A stretch of DNA of 64,000 nucleotides from Gammaproteobacteria bacterium (GCA_002689445.1 NZGC01000033.1:1-64000), one strand, 5' to 3'; shown: positions 6,922-17,023, numbered from the stretch's first letter. Notes: generated by a model from the sequence alone, not told the origin. A program made the numbers and translations.

Positions 6922-6951
6922 CCTATCCGCGCTGCGACCACGCAGAATAGG
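6922..6951 (-). promoter_or_regulatory. Nested hairpin in the rplY leader
   Basis: CCTAT (6922-6926) pairs with ATAGG (6947-6951), and inside it CTGCG (6932-6936) pairs with CGCAG (6941-6945) around the tetraloop ACCA on the plus strand. The structure begins about 19 bp upstream of the rplY start codon. Autoregulation by L25 through a leader hairpin is possible but only inferred. Confidence 0.3.
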
Positions 6952-6977
6952 CTCGTTATCCCTATTTTACTAGGGGG

Positions 6978-7958
6978 TTAAAAAAGCGCCGGTTGAATGC
7001 GTTTAGCAAACAGGGCACTCAGTGATTCTTCATTACTGATTCTGCGTATTGATTCTGCCAGTTCTTCAGCGATCGTGAGTTGCCTAATCTTATCAAGGCT
7101 TTGAGCAGCTTCACCCAAAGGAATTGTATCGGTGACTACCAGTTCATCGAGTTCAGACTGAGCAATATTTTCAATGGCTTTGCCAGACAACACCGCGTGG
7201 GTGCAGTAGGCAACGACCTTGACTGCCCCTTCCGACTTCAATGCCGAGGCCGCTGCACAAAGTGTTCCGGCGGTGTCGACCATGTCATCCACCAAGATGC
7301 AGGTCCTGCCTTCCACATCGCCAATGATGTGCATCACTTCTGATTCGTTGGCTTTCGGTCGGCGCTTATCAATAATGGCAAGATCAGCGTCATTGAGCTG
7401 CTTTGCGATCGCCCGAGCACGAACCACTCCTCCGACATCCGGCGACACAATCATCACGTCACCGTAGGATCCTTGCTGAACCTTGCGCTCAATATCGACC
7501 AGCAATACCGGGGTGGCGTAAATATTGTCGACGGGGACATTAAAAAAACCTTGAATTTGATCTGCATGCAAATCCATGGTCAGTACCCGGCTCACTCCAG
7601 CGCTACTCAACATGTCCGCAACAACCTTGGCGGTAATAGGGACTCGGGCAGAGCGTACTCGACGATCTTGCCTGGCATATCCGAAATACGGGATCACTGC
7701 AGTGATTCGTGCCGCCGAAGCCCGATGCAAGCAATCGATCATGACAATCAGCTCCATGAGATTGTCGTTACAAGGTGTGCAGGTCGGTTGAATGACAAAA
7801 ACGTCTTTACCTCGAACGTTTTCTATAATCTCAACGCTAACCTCACCATCGCTAAATCGGCCTACTTGGGCATCCCCCAAATCGATCCGCAGACGATCAG
7901 CGACTCGGTCCCCAAGTAAAGGATGAGCATTACCTGCAAATATTTTTAATTCAGCCAC
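6978..7958 (-). CDS. prs: Ribose-phosphate pyrophosphokinase (PRPP synthase)
   Basis: The enzyme makes 5-phosphoribosyl pyrophosphate from ribose 5-phosphate and ATP, the precursor of nucleotides, histidine, tryptophan and NAD. The GTG at 7958 starts [14 protein letters not shown] as in homologues; a longer frame to 8021 would read into the tRNA-Gln gene and is rejected. From GTG the length is 326, slightly above the usual 315. The catalytic loop region [10 protein letters not shown] and the PRPP-binding motif [11 protein letters not shown] are present. It lies 27 bp behind tRNA-Gln, so both may be on one transcript. Confidence 0.96.
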   Translation of the reverse strand: MAELKIFAGNAHPLLGDRVADRLRIDLGDAQVGRFSDGEVSVEIIENVRGKDVFVIQPTCTPCNDNLMELIVMIDCLHRASAARITAVIPYFGYARQDRRVRSARVPITAKVVADMLSSAGVSRVLTMDLHADQIQGFFNVPVDNIYATPVLLVDIERKVQQGSYGDVMIVSPDVGGVVRARAIAKQLNDADLAIIDKRRPKANESEVMHIIGDVEGRTCILVDDMVDTAGTLCAAASALKSEGAVKVVAYCTHAVLSGKAIENIAQSELDELVVTDTIPLGEAAQSLDKIRQLTIAEELAESIRRISNEESLSALFAKRIQPALF

Positions 7959-7985
7959 GATTCTTTTCGCCTTCGGCTCAGAAAA

Positions 7986-8061
7986 TGGCTGGGGTGGAGG
8001 GACTCGAACCCCCGAATGCAAGGATCAAAACCTTGTGCCTTACCAACTTGGCGACACCCCA
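7986..8061 (-). tRNA. tRNA-Gln (TTG)
   Basis: The minus strand gives a complete cloverleaf: acceptor TGGGGTG with CACCCCA, D arm with AAGTTGGTAAGG, anticodon loop TTTGATC giving TTG, T arm GGGGGTTCGAGTCCC and an encoded CCA (7986-7988). The first base U pairing with A and the G discriminator are typical of tRNA-Gln. The gene is directly upstream of prs. Confidence 0.95.
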
Positions 8062-8115
8062 ATCCGGAACTTTGACAATAGTCTGGTTTTCGCAACCAAC
8101 CCTATTTTACTGTAT

Positions 8116-8150
8116 TTTCTTGTTTCTTGTTTCTTGTTTCTTGTTTCTTG
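8116..8150. repeat. Heptanucleotide tandem repeat (TTTCTTG)5
   Basis: Five exact copies of TTTCTTG run without interruption, and a partial copy continues at 8151-8153. On the transcribed strand of the neighbours this reads CAAGAAA repeated. It sits in the 288-bp gap between ispE and tRNA-Gln, 55 bp upstream of the tRNA 5' end. Such repeats change copy number by slippage; the position upstream of tRNA-Gln and prs allows an effect on their transcription, which is only a guess. The rest of this gap (to 8349) shows no gene. Confidence 0.9.
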
Positions 8151-8349
8151 TTGCCGACTAACTTGGCATCAGTGCCTGAATTGCTCACTTGCCCCTGCTA
8201 TTCACTGATTCGAAGGCCTTGCAGCTTACAGTGCCCCTTGCCTTACTAACCAAATTACTACCTGAATCGATCCCCAAAATTCTGTCGACCAGCGCTATTT
8301 TACCTTGACCGACTTTTACGACCCCGAGGGTCTATTTCTCTTAACAATT

Positions 8350-9237
8350 TCAAACAATTTGAGTCGAGCTCAGCGCTTCTCTCAGCTGGTCCTGCAAACT
8401 CGGAACCCTCCCAGCCTGTACTACGAACCCCTTCCATTGCCGAGGCAACCCTTCGAGCAATTCGCGCCCTTGTGCTTCGTTCGCAAGCTGCAAAAACACC
8501 GTACTCCCTGAACCGGACATTTTAGCAGCGCCTTCTCGGCTTAACCACTTCTTTACCGCGTTCACTTCTGGATAGAGCCTTCTTGCCACCGGTTCTAAGT
8601 CGTTGTGCCAAAAATCACTGCTAGGCTCTGCCAGAAAGCGCGCTATTGTGCTCGGCTGGCTGTCGCGTGTCAAATCGGGATCAGAAAAAATCCGCTGAGT
8701 TGGAATGCTGATGCAAGGGTAGACCAAAAGGTACCAATGCTCTTCGAGCCCACACGGCGTCAATTCATCACCAACTCCGGTAACCCATGCGTCTCCCCCT
8801 TCGACGAAAAACGGGACATCCGCTCCCAATCCGCTGCCCACCTCGCGTAGTTCATTGGAAGACATGCCCAGTTGCCACACATGGTTCAGTCCAACCAAGG
8901 TTGCTGCTGCATCGCTGCTGCCGCCGCCTAAACCAGCTCCTACAGGTATGGATTTCAACAGATCAATGTCCACACCAACAGGCCTATTGGCTCGCGCTTG
9001 CATCGCCCTGGCTGCCCGATAAACCAAGTTTTGATCAATCGGGCCGAGGTCCTCGTTACATTCAAGCTTAATGTCATGATCTTTTACACGAGTCCTCATC
9101 TGAATTTCATCGAACAAATTGATCGCCCTGAACACCGATTGCAAATCGTGGTAGCCATCCATTCGTTGCCCCGTGACATGCAAAAATACATTGATTTTTG
9201 CTGGTGCTCGTAATAACAGCTCTTGAGTTATCTCCAT
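8350..9237 (-). CDS. ispE: 4-diphosphocytidyl-2-C-methyl-D-erythritol kinase
   Basis: IspE phosphorylates CDP-methylerythritol in the non-mevalonate pathway to isoprenoids. The 295-residue protein is a GHMP kinase: substrate-binding APAKINVFLHVTGQR near the N terminus, the ATP loop PVGAGLGGGSSDAAA around residues 98-112 and the C-terminal MSGSGSTVF motif. The start codon overlaps the end of lolB by 10 bp. The order lolB-ispE-(tRNA)-prs is the conserved one. Confidence 0.97.
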   Translation of the reverse strand: MEITQELLLRAPAKINVFLHVTGQRMDGYHDLQSVFRAINLFDEIQMRTRVKDHDIKLECNEDLGPIDQNLVYRAARAMQARANRPVGVDIDLLKSIPVGAGLGGGSSDAAATLVGLNHVWQLGMSSNELREVGSGLGADVPFFVEGGDAWVTGVGDELTPCGLEEHWYLLVYPCISIPTQRIFSDPDLTRDSQPSTIARFLAEPSSDFWHNDLEPVARRLYPEVNAVKKWLSREGAAKMSGSGSTVFLQLANEAQGRELLEGLPRQWKGFVVQAGRVPSLQDQLREALSSTQIV

Positions 9238-9785
9238 GATCGTATGCCCAACACGATTGTAAGTGCATCTTTGGTCACAACGATACGGGTTGGGGGCGCC
9301 TCAATTGCTGGCCTTATTACCTGCAACCGCCAGCCTAACTGGATGAAGCCATCTGCAAGTTCATTGAAAGGCGCGCCATGGTAGGGCCTAGCAGTCAACC
9401 AATAAGGCAGTACCGACAATGGCAGTTGCAGGCCCGTCAGCTCGGTGAGGGCCTGCTGCAGCTCACCAGCATCAAGCGCAACACCATCTTTCTCGCCAAA
9501 GAACGTGCCGTCATCTGAAAAAAACATGGTGAAACGCCCAATCCCAAAAGCCCCAGATAGCGACAACTGCTGACTGCCTCCGGCCAGCTGCTTAAATCGA
9601 AAAGAAGGATTAACGGTGATGCCGCTAACCGACAGACGTCCTGTGACTAACTCTGGCATTGGGACGACCGGTGCTCTTGGGAGGGTTTGGCATCCGATCA
9701 ATGTCAGCACGATCGCTACTCCAACTGCGCGAAAAACCGCTTTAAGAATCAAGAAAGCGCTCGAGCACAGACCGGATATACACAC
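9228..9785 (-). CDS. lolB: Outer-membrane lipoprotein insertion protein LolB
   Basis: LolB accepts lipoproteins from LolA and inserts them in the outer membrane, and is itself a lipoprotein. The signal peptide ends TLIGC. The remaining roughly 153 residues form the LolB beta-barrel-like domain with GRLSVSG and FGIGRFTMFF segments. The annotated GTG at 9785 overlaps the upstream TPR gene by 44 bp; a TTG at 9752 (start of LILKAVF) is an alternative giving a normal-length signal peptide. Similarity is low overall, as in this family, but the position between the TPR lipoprotein gene and ispE supports the call. Confidence 0.88.
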   Translation of the reverse strand: MCISGLCSSAFLILKAVFRAVGVAIVLTLIGCQTLPRAPVVPMPELVTGRLSVSGITVNPSFRFKQLAGGSQQLSLSGAFGIGRFTMFFSDDGTFFGEKDGVALDAGELQQALTELTGLQLPLSVLPYWLTARPYHGAPFNELADGFIQLGWRLQVIRPAIEAPPTRIVVTKDALTIVLGIRSWR

Positions 9786-11514
9786 TATCTGGGTAATCTT
9801 TTAGCGCTTCTCGCCAGATCTTCTTGGCCTGTCGTTTTTGTCCGGATGCCCACAGTACTTCACCGAGGTGTGCAGCGACCTCATCATTGGGGAATAAAGC
9901 GAGGGCACGCTCTAGGTAGGGTAATGCCTCTTCTAATCGATTGAGGCGATAAAGCACCCACCCCATACTGTCGATAAATGCTGGCTCATCCGGTTTTATC
10001 GCTAGCGCCTGAGAAATGAGATCAAGGGCCTCGTCGAAGCGATCGGTTTGATCGGCCAAGGTATAACCTAACGCGTTCATCGCATCGGCGTTGTCAGGAT
10101 CGAGCCGGATCACCTCTTTCAGGTCTCTTTCGAGGATGACTAGGTCGCCAAAACGCTGACCGCTCATCGCTCTGAAATACAGGAGCGGAATGTCTTCGGG
10201 GTGCGCACCAATGGCGTCATCCAAATGAGCAAACAAACTGTCCTTGAGCCCAAGTCGCGACAACATCTGCCCCTCAAGCAACTCGAACTGCGCCGCCAAA
10301 CTCGGCAAGCGCTGTCGTTGTTGCGCAAGATGCTGCCTGGCCGCTTCCAGACCTTGGCTTTCTTGCATTAAGTCAGCGACCCGTCCCTGAGCCGAAATGA
10401 ACTCATAGCCGCCAGCGACCTTATTGTATTCCCGTAAGGCTAACGCAGTATCCTCAGTTTTTTCGGCGACCCTACCGAGATAATATTGCGCCTGATTAAC
10501 TCTCTGTTCGGTACGTACCAATCGGAGCAAATGACGCCGTGCCTGGTCATATTGGCCATCCTCGATACTGAGCACAGCCAAGGCGAACAACACCTCTCCA
10601 TCTTCTGGCAACACTTGATGCAGACGCTCATACTCTTGCCTAGCCTCAGCCAAATTTCGCCTCTCAAAAAGGCCGCGCGCGAGCAACATGCGCAAACTAT
10701 GACGATCAGGATTGCTGTTCAATTGCGCCCGCAGGAGCGCAATTGCGTCCTCCGATTGCTTTAATGCTGTCAGTAAGTTGGCTTTTAAGATCACAAAATT
10801 GAGTTCTTCAGGCGCCAAAACCAATAACCGGTCAGCGATCCCCAAGGCTTCATCCAGTTGATCCAAGGATTGCAATATCGCCCCCATTGAAAACAAGACT
10901 TCAACCGCATCTGGATCTTCGAGCAACATTTGCTTGAGGCCACTTAAGATTTGCGCCCGTTCTGCCTTTGAAATACTCCCGACTCGATAGGCAAAAAAAT
11001 CGTATTGGGGCTTGCCATTCAAGGCTTCGATGGCTTGCATCACCTGAAATGCTTCGTAGAAAGCACCTCGCTTAACCAATTGATCGGCCAAAAATTGGTG
11101 TGCCTCTAACGACGTTGGATCAGCAGCCGTCCAAATCTCAGCCGCCTCAAAGAGGGCTTGCTCAGCTTTCATGTACGCTGCTAACCGTGTCACCCTGGCC
11201 GCAACCCCAGGGTCTCCCGTTTTTCGCGCTTCTGCCAAATAGGTCTCTAGGGCAGACTGATAATCGCCCCGATAACCCGCAATTTCTGCCGACAACAATG
11301 CCAGCAACGTCCCCTCTGGAAAAGGTCTAACCGCAAAGCGCTTATCTTCTTTGGCCTCTGGCGTTGAAGCCTTTTCCACCACTAATACTTCTGACGTTGT
11401 TGCGACAGGATTGGCAACACATCCCATCAACCCCAGCACCGCCCAGATCCCAAACACCAACGTTTGGAATGATTTGCTTGATAGCAGGTTATCGCTGATG
11501 CCCTGCATACTCAT
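9742..11514 (-). CDS. TPR-repeat lipoprotein, LbcA-like
   Basis: The 590-residue protein has a lipoprotein signal ending LGLMGC (cysteine at residue 32), a short linker and then tetratricopeptide repeats over nearly the whole length; the clearest are near the C terminus (NADAMNALGYTLAD, EPAFIDSMGWVLYR and LPYLERALALFPND). A TPR lipoprotein in this exact place, between hemA and lolB, is PA4667 (LbcA) of Pseudomonas aeruginosa, which helps the protease CtpA degrade cell-wall hydrolases. By position and architecture this gene is its counterpart. The role is inferred; no ctpA is in the window. AAGG lies 6 nt before the ATG. Confidence 0.8.
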   Translation of the reverse strand: MSMQGISDNLLSSKSFQTLVFGIWAVLGLMGCVANPVATTSEVLVVEKASTPEAKEDKRFAVRPFPEGTLLALLSAEIAGYRGDYQSALETYLAEARKTGDPGVAARVTRLAAYMKAEQALFEAAEIWTAADPTSLEAHQFLADQLVKRGAFYEAFQVMQAIEALNGKPQYDFFAYRVGSISKAERAQILSGLKQMLLEDPDAVEVLFSMGAILQSLDQLDEALGIADRLLVLAPEELNFVILKANLLTALKQSEDAIALLRAQLNSNPDRHSLRMLLARGLFERRNLAEARQEYERLHQVLPEDGEVLFALAVLSIEDGQYDQARRHLLRLVRTEQRVNQAQYYLGRVAEKTEDTALALREYNKVAGGYEFISAQGRVADLMQESQGLEAARQHLAQQRQRLPSLAAQFELLEGQMLSRLGLKDSLFAHLDDAIGAHPEDIPLLYFRAMSGQRFGDLVILERDLKEVIRLDPDNADAMNALGYTLADQTDRFDEALDLISQALAIKPDEPAFIDSMGWVLYRLNRLEEALPYLERALALFPNDEVAAHLGEVLWASGQKRQAKKIWREALKDYPDSVYIRSVLERFLDS

Positions 11515-11985
11515 CTTGTGCCTTCGTTCATTCTGCGATCACTGCTCATTTCACGTTTCGTCTACAATCGCTTTTGTAAACGGATTCTACTCGGGTCAAT
11601 CATCTACTTTTCTACCCTTCTACCCCAACTCTTTTGCCCTCGGATACGCTGCCAGACCGTCAACGGCTCAATAAGACGGCGTTATTGTCAAGGCAACGCC
11701 TTTCCGGAACTGTCTTTGGCCTGAAGGGCATTTTACTGCGTTCCAGCAACCTCAATCGTATCACGGACAACCTTTGTCTGACCGGCTGTCATAGACACTC
11801 TAATTCATCCTAACGCCCAGCCCTTTTCGCCTCTCGGCCACTGAATTTTGGAATCGTCCCACAGTGACTGATTTTCTGGACTAACACACGTACAATACCT
11901 CCAGTGAGTTATATGCGATCGCCTCGCAAACATTCTATTTTTACGAGAGTACAAAGTCATCCGTTTTACGGTGGGCTCAAATGAT
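11515..11985. other. 471-bp divergent intergenic region between lbcA-like gene and hemA
   Basis: Both neighbours start outward from this region, so it must hold two promoters. Upstream of hemA, TACAAT at about 11890 is a good -10 hexamer but no matching -35 was found. The plus-strand frames are short and Ser/Thr/Pro-rich without ribosome sites. The plus strand is pyrimidine-rich (CTACTTTTCTACCCTTCTACC), like the heptamer-repeat regions elsewhere in the window. No RNA gene was recognised. Confidence 0.4.
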
Positions 11986-13254
11986 ATGAATCTATTACTC
12001 GTTGGTATTAATCACCAAACCGCCCCGGTCGCTATTCGCGAACGCGTTGCCTTCGCGGCGGGTGACATCGGGTCGGCACTGACAGCGCTGCACAAAGCTG
12101 TTGAGCTGGATCAAGCGGTGATCTTGTCAACTTGTAACCGTACTGAAATCATCGCTTGCGGAGCGACGCTGCAGCACCAGTCGCTGACGTCCTGGCTGGC
12201 TGGCTTCCACCGTTTAGCGCCTGAAGAAATTGCCAGTTACCTCTATGTCTTCGAGGGGGATGCAGCTGTTCGCCAGGTGATGCGAGTCACGAGCGGTCTC
12301 GATTCAATGGTTCTGGGCGAACCTCAGATCACGGGTCAAGTTAAAGCTGCCTTCGCAGAGGCTCAAGCTGTAGGAATGGTCGGCAGCCAACTTCACCGCC
12401 TATTCCAACAAACCTTTCAGGTAGCAAAGGCAGTAAGATCCGATACCGACATTGGCAGCCATTTAATTTCTATGCCTTCTGCCGCTTTGAAGCTGGCAAG
12501 AATGCTTTTCACCGATTTAACCCAGTGTCGTGCCTTATTGATCGGCGTGGGCGACATGATCGAACTGGCCGCCAAGCAATTTCGTGATGCCGGTGTTAAC
12601 AACATAACCCTTGCTAATCGCACGATCCGCAACGCCGAGCCCCTGGCTAGAAGTGTCCAAGCCGATATCGTCAGCCTAGAACAGCTCCAAGAGGTCTTAC
12701 CATCGTTTGATATTGTTGTGACTGCCACCGCATCGAGCTTGCCGATTATCGGCAAGGGCATGATTGAGCGAGCCCTGCAAAAACGCAAAAACGCACCGAT
12801 GTTTCTTGTTGACCTCGCGGTACCTCGAGATATCGAGCCAGAGGTTGCTACTCTCAGAGACATCTATGCCTACAGCCTGGACGATCTATCACAAATTGTC
12901 AGCGAAAATATGGCCCTACGACAGGCTGCTGCCGAGGACGCTGAAGCCATCATTGAGACTGGTGTGCTTGCCTTTGCGAACACCGAAAAAACTCGAATTC
13001 ACCAAGATCTGGTGGTGACCTATCGCCGCCAACTCGAAACGATCAAGCAAACGGAACTGAGCAAGGCCCTCGCTCGGATTCAGCAAGGGACCTCTCCCGA
13101 GACGGTCATCGAGACATTGGCCAACCAGCTGGTGCAAAAAGTTGCCCATCCGCCTAGCGCTGCACTCAGGACCTTTATGGCAGAAGACAATGCCTCAGCC
13201 CTCGACATCGCTCAACAACTACTCGGCATTCAACACTCAGAAGAGGACTCATGA
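11986..13254 (+). CDS. hemA: Glutamyl-tRNA reductase
   Basis: HemA reduces the glutamate on tRNA-Glu to glutamate-1-semialdehyde, the first committed step of C5 tetrapyrrole synthesis. From ATG 11986 the protein has 422 residues and begins [15 protein letters not shown] as in the family; a GTG at 11971 would add five odd residues. The catalytic cysteine is in LSTCNRTEI and the active-site stretch [13 protein letters not shown] follows. The NADPH-binding domain and C-terminal dimer helices are complete. The stop overlaps prfA by 4 bp. Confidence 0.97.
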   Translation: MNLLLVGINHQTAPVAIRERVAFAAGDIGSALTALHKAVELDQAVILSTCNRTEIIACGATLQHQSLTSWLAGFHRLAPEEIASYLYVFEGDAAVRQVMRVTSGLDSMVLGEPQITGQVKAAFAEAQAVGMVGSQLHRLFQQTFQVAKAVRSDTDIGSHLISMPSAALKLARMLFTDLTQCRALLIGVGDMIELAAKQFRDAGVNNITLANRTIRNAEPLARSVQADIVSLEQLQEVLPSFDIVVTATASSLPIIGKGMIERALQKRKNAPMFLVDLAVPRDIEPEVATLRDIYAYSLDDLSQIVSENMALRQAAAEDAEAIIETGVLAFANTEKTRIHQDLVVTYRRQLETIKQTELSKALARIQQGTSPETVIETLANQLVQKVAHPPSAALRTFMAEDNASALDIAQQLLGIQHSEEDS

Positions 13255-14351
13255 AAGCGTCGATAGAACAAAAGCTCAATCAAATTCAAGAGCGTTACGA
13301 GGAACTCGGAGCCCTGCTCAGCGATGCCGATGTTATTGCTGATCAGACACAGTTCCGCAGTTACTCTCAAGAATACTCAGACATTGAGCCTGTCGTTCTA
13401 CAGTTTAAAAAATTTCGCAATACGATCGAAGAATTGGCCGCCACCGAACAAATGATGAGTGAAAGTGACGAAGAAATTAAAGCCATGGCTCAGGAAGAAC
13501 TCGTCGCTTTGCAAGCCAACCTTGAGGGGCTAGAAGGCGAGTTACAGTTACTGTTGTTACCCAAAGATCCCAATGACGCCAACAATGTGTTCATGGAAAT
13601 TCGCGCCGGGACTGGAGGCGATGAGGCCGCTATTTTTGCTGGAGATCTTCTTAAAATGTACCTGCGATTCGCCGAATCGAAACGCTGGAAAACAGAAATT
13701 GTCAGCCAAAGAGAGGGCGAACATGGCGGCTTTAAAGAGGTCATAGCAAGAATTGAAGGCAACCAGGTATTCGGTCAGCTCAAATTTGAGTCGGGAGCCC
13801 ATCGAGTCCAGCGGGTGCCGCAAACTGAATCCCAGGGACGGATTCACACCTCTGCCTGTACCGTTGCAGTACTGCCTGAAATTGAAGCCATCGATGGCAT
13901 CGATATCGATAAAAGCGATTTGAGAGTTGATACCTATCGTGCGAGTGGCGCCGGCGGTCAACATGTGAATAAAACCGATTCAGCGGTGCGCCTCACCCAC
14001 ATCCCCACTGGCATTGTCGTTGAGTGCCAAGATGAACGTTCGCAACACAAAAATCGGGCCCGAGCAATGAGTTTATTGCAGGCTAAACTTCTGGATAAAG
14101 CACAAAGCGAACAAAACCAAGAGCAAGCTGAGCAGCGCAAAAGCCTTGTGGGCAGTGGCGATCGCTCCGAGAAAATTCGAACTTACAACTTTCCTGATGG
14201 CCGAGTCACCGATCATCGCATCAATTTGACCCTGCATCGCTTAGCTCAAATTATGGCCGGAGAACTCGATGCTGTGATCGATCCGCTGCGCAACGAACAT
14301 CAGGCAGATCTGCTCGGCGCGCTGGGATTGGATCAAGATGGTAGCGATTAA
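13251..14351 (+). CDS. prfA: Peptide chain release factor 1
   Basis: RF1 recognises UAA and UAG stop codons. The 366-residue protein has the codon-recognition motif P190-Q-T192 and the catalytic GGQ at 235-237 within [10 protein letters not shown]. The glutamine is the substrate of PrmC encoded next. The ATG overlaps the hemA stop (ATGA) and the gene end overlaps prmC by 14 bp, so the three are translationally coupled. RF1 does not read UGA, so it is not expected to compete at the selenocysteine codon found in this window. Confidence 0.98.
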   Translation: MKASIEQKLNQIQERYEELGALLSDADVIADQTQFRSYSQEYSDIEPVVLQFKKFRNTIEELAATEQMMSESDEEIKAMAQEELVALQANLEGLEGELQLLLLPKDPNDANNVFMEIRAGTGGDEAAIFAGDLLKMYLRFAESKRWKTEIVSQREGEHGGFKEVIARIEGNQVFGQLKFESGAHRVQRVPQTESQGRIHTSACTVAVLPEIEAIDGIDIDKSDLRVDTYRASGAGGQHVNKTDSAVRLTHIPTGIVVECQDERSQHKNRARAMSLLQAKLLDKAQSEQNQEQAEQRKSLVGSGDRSEKIRTYNFPDGRVTDHRINLTLHRLAQIMAGELDAVIDPLRNEHQADLLGALGLDQDGSD

Positions 14352-15171
14352 CACCATCGGCGCCATGCAGCATGCAGCAAAAGCTCGGTTAGCGGGCTCC
14401 GATGCGGCATCCCTTGACGTCGATTTATTACTGGGTCATGCGCTGCAATTAACCCGTGCCGAGTTATGGGCACGAACCGATCAACCGCTCGATCAAGGAC
14501 AGCAACGTTCGATTGAGCGGCTGATTGAGCAGCGAGCGGCAGGCACTCCGATTGCCTATCTGATTGGACGCCAATCGTTTTGGGAACACGAATTTTGGGT
14601 CACTCCCGAAACGCTCATACCAAGACCTGATACAGAACTTTTGATCGAGACCATTCTTGCTCAATCCGGCGAGCAAGCCCACCGAGTGATTGACCTTGGT
14701 ACAGGCTCCGGTGCCATTGCTATCAGCCTTGCCAAAGCGCGACCTAATTGGTTTGTCTATGCAACGGATCGGTCCGCCGCTGCGATCGCCGTTGCCAGAA
14801 AAAATGCCCAAGGCATGAGCAATATCACTTTTGCTGTTGCCGATTGGTTGAGTGCATTTGCAAGCGGCACCTTTGACATTGTTGTCGCCAATCCGCCCTA
14901 TATCGCTGCAGGCGACCCTCATCTCGAAGCACTTCGTTTTGAGCCCGAATCAGCCCTAGTCGCAAAAAAAGCAGGCCTTGCAGATCTACAAGACATTATC
15001 AGCGGTACGAAACGAGTGCTGAGGCCAAACGGTTACCTCTTGGTTGAGCATGGTTACAATCAGCAAGCTCAAGTGGTCCAGGCAGTGCAGACTGCGACAT
15101 TGCAGCCGATACGCCTCAACGACCTCGCAGGCCGTCCGCGCGCGGTACTCGCAAAACGGGAGCCTTTGTAA
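14338..15171 (+). CDS. prmC: Release factor glutamine methyltransferase
   Basis: PrmC transfers methyl from S-adenosylmethionine to the glutamine of the GGQ motif in RF1 and RF2. The 277-residue protein has an N-terminal helical RF-binding domain, the SAM-binding motif [11 protein letters not shown] around residue 121 and the catalytic NPPYI near residue 187. It overlaps prfA by 14 bp and shares one base with moeB (TAATG), so the unit is one operon. Confidence 0.97.
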   Translation: MVAINTIGAMQHAAKARLAGSDAASLDVDLLLGHALQLTRAELWARTDQPLDQGQQRSIERLIEQRAAGTPIAYLIGRQSFWEHEFWVTPETLIPRPDTELLIETILAQSGEQAHRVIDLGTGSGAIAISLAKARPNWFVYATDRSAAAIAVARKNAQGMSNITFAVADWLSAFASGTFDIVVANPPYIAAGDPHLEALRFEPESALVAKKAGLADLQDIISGTKRVLRPNGYLLVEHGYNQQAQVVQAVQTATLQPIRLNDLAGRPRAVLAKREPL

Positions 15172-15914
15172 TGAATGACGAAGCGTTGTTGCGTTATAGC
15201 CGTCACATCCTGTTGCCTGAAATCGATATCGAAGGGCAACAGCGACTGCTTGATAGCCACATCGGTATCATTGGGCTTGGAGGCCTCGGCAGTCCCGTTG
15301 CTTTGTATCTTGCCAGCTCCGGCATTGGCACCCTGACCCTAGTTGACTTTGATCATGTCGACTTGGGTAACTTACAAAGGCAAATTGCGCACACCGAAGA
15401 CCGAATTGGCGAACCGAAGGTAGCCTCTGCTACGCAAGCGATCAATGCCATCAATCACACCACCTCGATTAAGACCCACAACTTGCGATTGACTGACCAG
15501 GATCTGCTAAGTCTTGCTGACCAAGTCGATATCCTTGTCGATTGCTCAGACAACTTTGAGACTCGGCTATCGGTCAACCGTGCTTGCGTATCAACCCGAA
15601 CCCCACTGGTATCTGGGGCAGCAATCCGCTTCGAGGGTCAGCTGCTGATTTACGACCCAACCATTGATAACAGTCCTTGCTATCAATGTTTATACGGGAA
15701 TCAACTTGTTACCGAAACAGACTGCGCGACAACCGGCGTGGTGGCTCCTCTCGTTGGCATATTTGGCAGTTTAATGGCCCTCGAAGCCCTAAAGCTTGCA
15801 CTCGGTAATGCCAAAGATCACACGGGTAGATTGACCACCTTTGATGGGCTGACGAATCGCTGGCAATCTTTTAACTTCCAACGCAACGCCAATTGTCCTA
15901 CCTGTGCTCCGTGA
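15171..15914 (+). CDS. moeB: HesA/MoeB/ThiF-family adenylyltransferase
   Basis: The 247-residue protein matches MoeB in length; this family adenylates the C-terminal glycine of MoaD or ThiS. The nucleotide-binding loop [13 protein letters not shown] is at about 35-47, the structural zinc pairs are CYQC and CPTC, and the segment [19 protein letters not shown] matches the family. Position directly after prmC is common in gammaproteobacteria. Whether it serves molybdopterin or thiamine sulfur transfer cannot be told without its partner protein. The 3' end overlaps convergent lipA by 17 bp. Confidence 0.88.
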   Translation: MNDEALLRYSRHILLPEIDIEGQQRLLDSHIGIIGLGGLGSPVALYLASSGIGTLTLVDFDHVDLGNLQRQIAHTEDRIGEPKVASATQAINAINHTTSIKTHNLRLTDQDLLSLADQVDILVDCSDNFETRLSVNRACVSTRTPLVSGAAIRFEGQLLIYDPTIDNSPCYQCLYGNQLVTETDCATTGVVAPLVGIFGSLMALEALKLALGNAKDHTGRLTTFDGLTNRWQSFNFQRNANCPTCAP

Positions 15915-16863
15915 GGTGTGCCTTTGCCTGCTGATCGGCTTGGTACGAGGATCTCACCAAAGGTCCACTCGCCACTTGCGAAAACCCCATTTTTTTCGCC
16001 GTTTCAGCCAACGCATCGAATTCATCCGGATGAACATAACGGTCAACCGCTAAATGATCACGACTCGGTTGCAAATACTGGCCAAGGGTAAGCATATCGA
16101 CATTATGGTCCCTAAGATCCTTCATCACTTCCTCAACCTCAGCTAGCGTCTCGCCCAATCCCAGCATCAATCCCGACTTAGTGATGACCGATGGCTGAAT
16201 TGACTTATAGCGCTGTAGCAATGACAACGACCATTGGTAATCAGCACCAGGGCGCGCCTTCTTATAAAGCCGCGGTACCGTTTCTAAATTGTGGTTAAAC
16301 ACATCTGGCGGGGACTCGCTCAAAATACCCAAAGCGATATCCATCCGTCCTCTGAAGTCAGGCACCAAAACCTCCAGCCGAGTTGAGGGATTCGCCCGTC
16401 GCACCGCTGCAATGCAAGCAGCGAAATGTCCTGCACCACTGTCTTTAAGATCATCTCTATCCACCGAAGTCACGACGACATAGGACAGCCCCATTTCAGC
16501 AACCGCCTCGGCCAGCGATTCAGGCTCGTTAGGGTCAAGTGGATTGGGCTTGCCGTGGGCAACATCGCAAAATGGACACCGCCGGGTACAGATCTCACCC
16601 ATGATCATAAAAGTGGCTGTGCCATGAGAGAAGCATTCCGAAAGGTTAGGGCAACTCGCCTCCTCACACACTGACGCTAGCTTTCTGCGCCTTAATACTT
16701 GTTTGATGCGGTCCACTTCTGCGCTTGGCGTTAGACGAATCCTAATCCAATCAGGCTTTCTCAGGAGCGTCTCACTGGGGACCACCTTAACGGGAATTCG
16801 TCGTACCTTGTCGAAACCCCGAAGCTTTTCGCCCTGCACCAATCGTTGTCTTTTATCGGTCAC
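15898..16863 (-). CDS. lipA: Lipoyl synthase
   Basis: LipA is a radical SAM enzyme that inserts two sulfur atoms into protein-bound octanoate. The auxiliary cluster motif [12 protein letters not shown] and the radical SAM motif CTRRCPFC are both intact, and the C-terminal region keeps VRSSYQAD with the serine that ligates the auxiliary cluster. The 321-residue length is normal. lipB is upstream on the same strand but 248 bp away, with a heptamer repeat between, so lipA probably has its own promoter. Confidence 0.98.
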   Translation of the reverse strand: MTDKRQRLVQGEKLRGFDKVRRIPVKVVPSETLLRKPDWIRIRLTPSAEVDRIKQVLRRRKLASVCEEASCPNLSECFSHGTATFMIMGEICTRRCPFCDVAHGKPNPLDPNEPESLAEAVAEMGLSYVVVTSVDRDDLKDSGAGHFAACIAAVRRANPSTRLEVLVPDFRGRMDIALGILSESPPDVFNHNLETVPRLYKKARPGADYQWSLSLLQRYKSIQPSVITKSGLMLGLGETLAEVEEVMKDLRDHNVDMLTLGQYLQPSRDHLAVDRYVHPDEFDALAETAKKMGFSQVASGPLVRSSYQADQQAKAHLTEHR

Positions 16864-17023
16864 TGCTGCCTCTCAATCACACCTGCTTGTTTGTTTTCAC
16901 TTGTCCAAGATCCAACGTCATCGAATTCCCATTTTACCCTATTCTTGCTTGGGGCAGTCTTGATCAATACTCTCGAACAACTTGGATAGGTTTCATTCAA
17001 CGGGTTTACCTACCAAGCTTCTC

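Noticed and set aside
7473-7919. 148-residue plus-strand frame inside prs
   Set aside because: Antisense to the conserved PRPP synthase gene, with no ribosome site or recognisable domain.
7959-8021. N-terminal extension of prs
   Set aside because: Translation would start inside tRNA-Gln; the GTG at 7958 matches the family N terminus.
8116-8150. CRISPR array
   Set aside because: Units are 7 bp and contiguous, with no spacers, so it is a simple tandem repeat.
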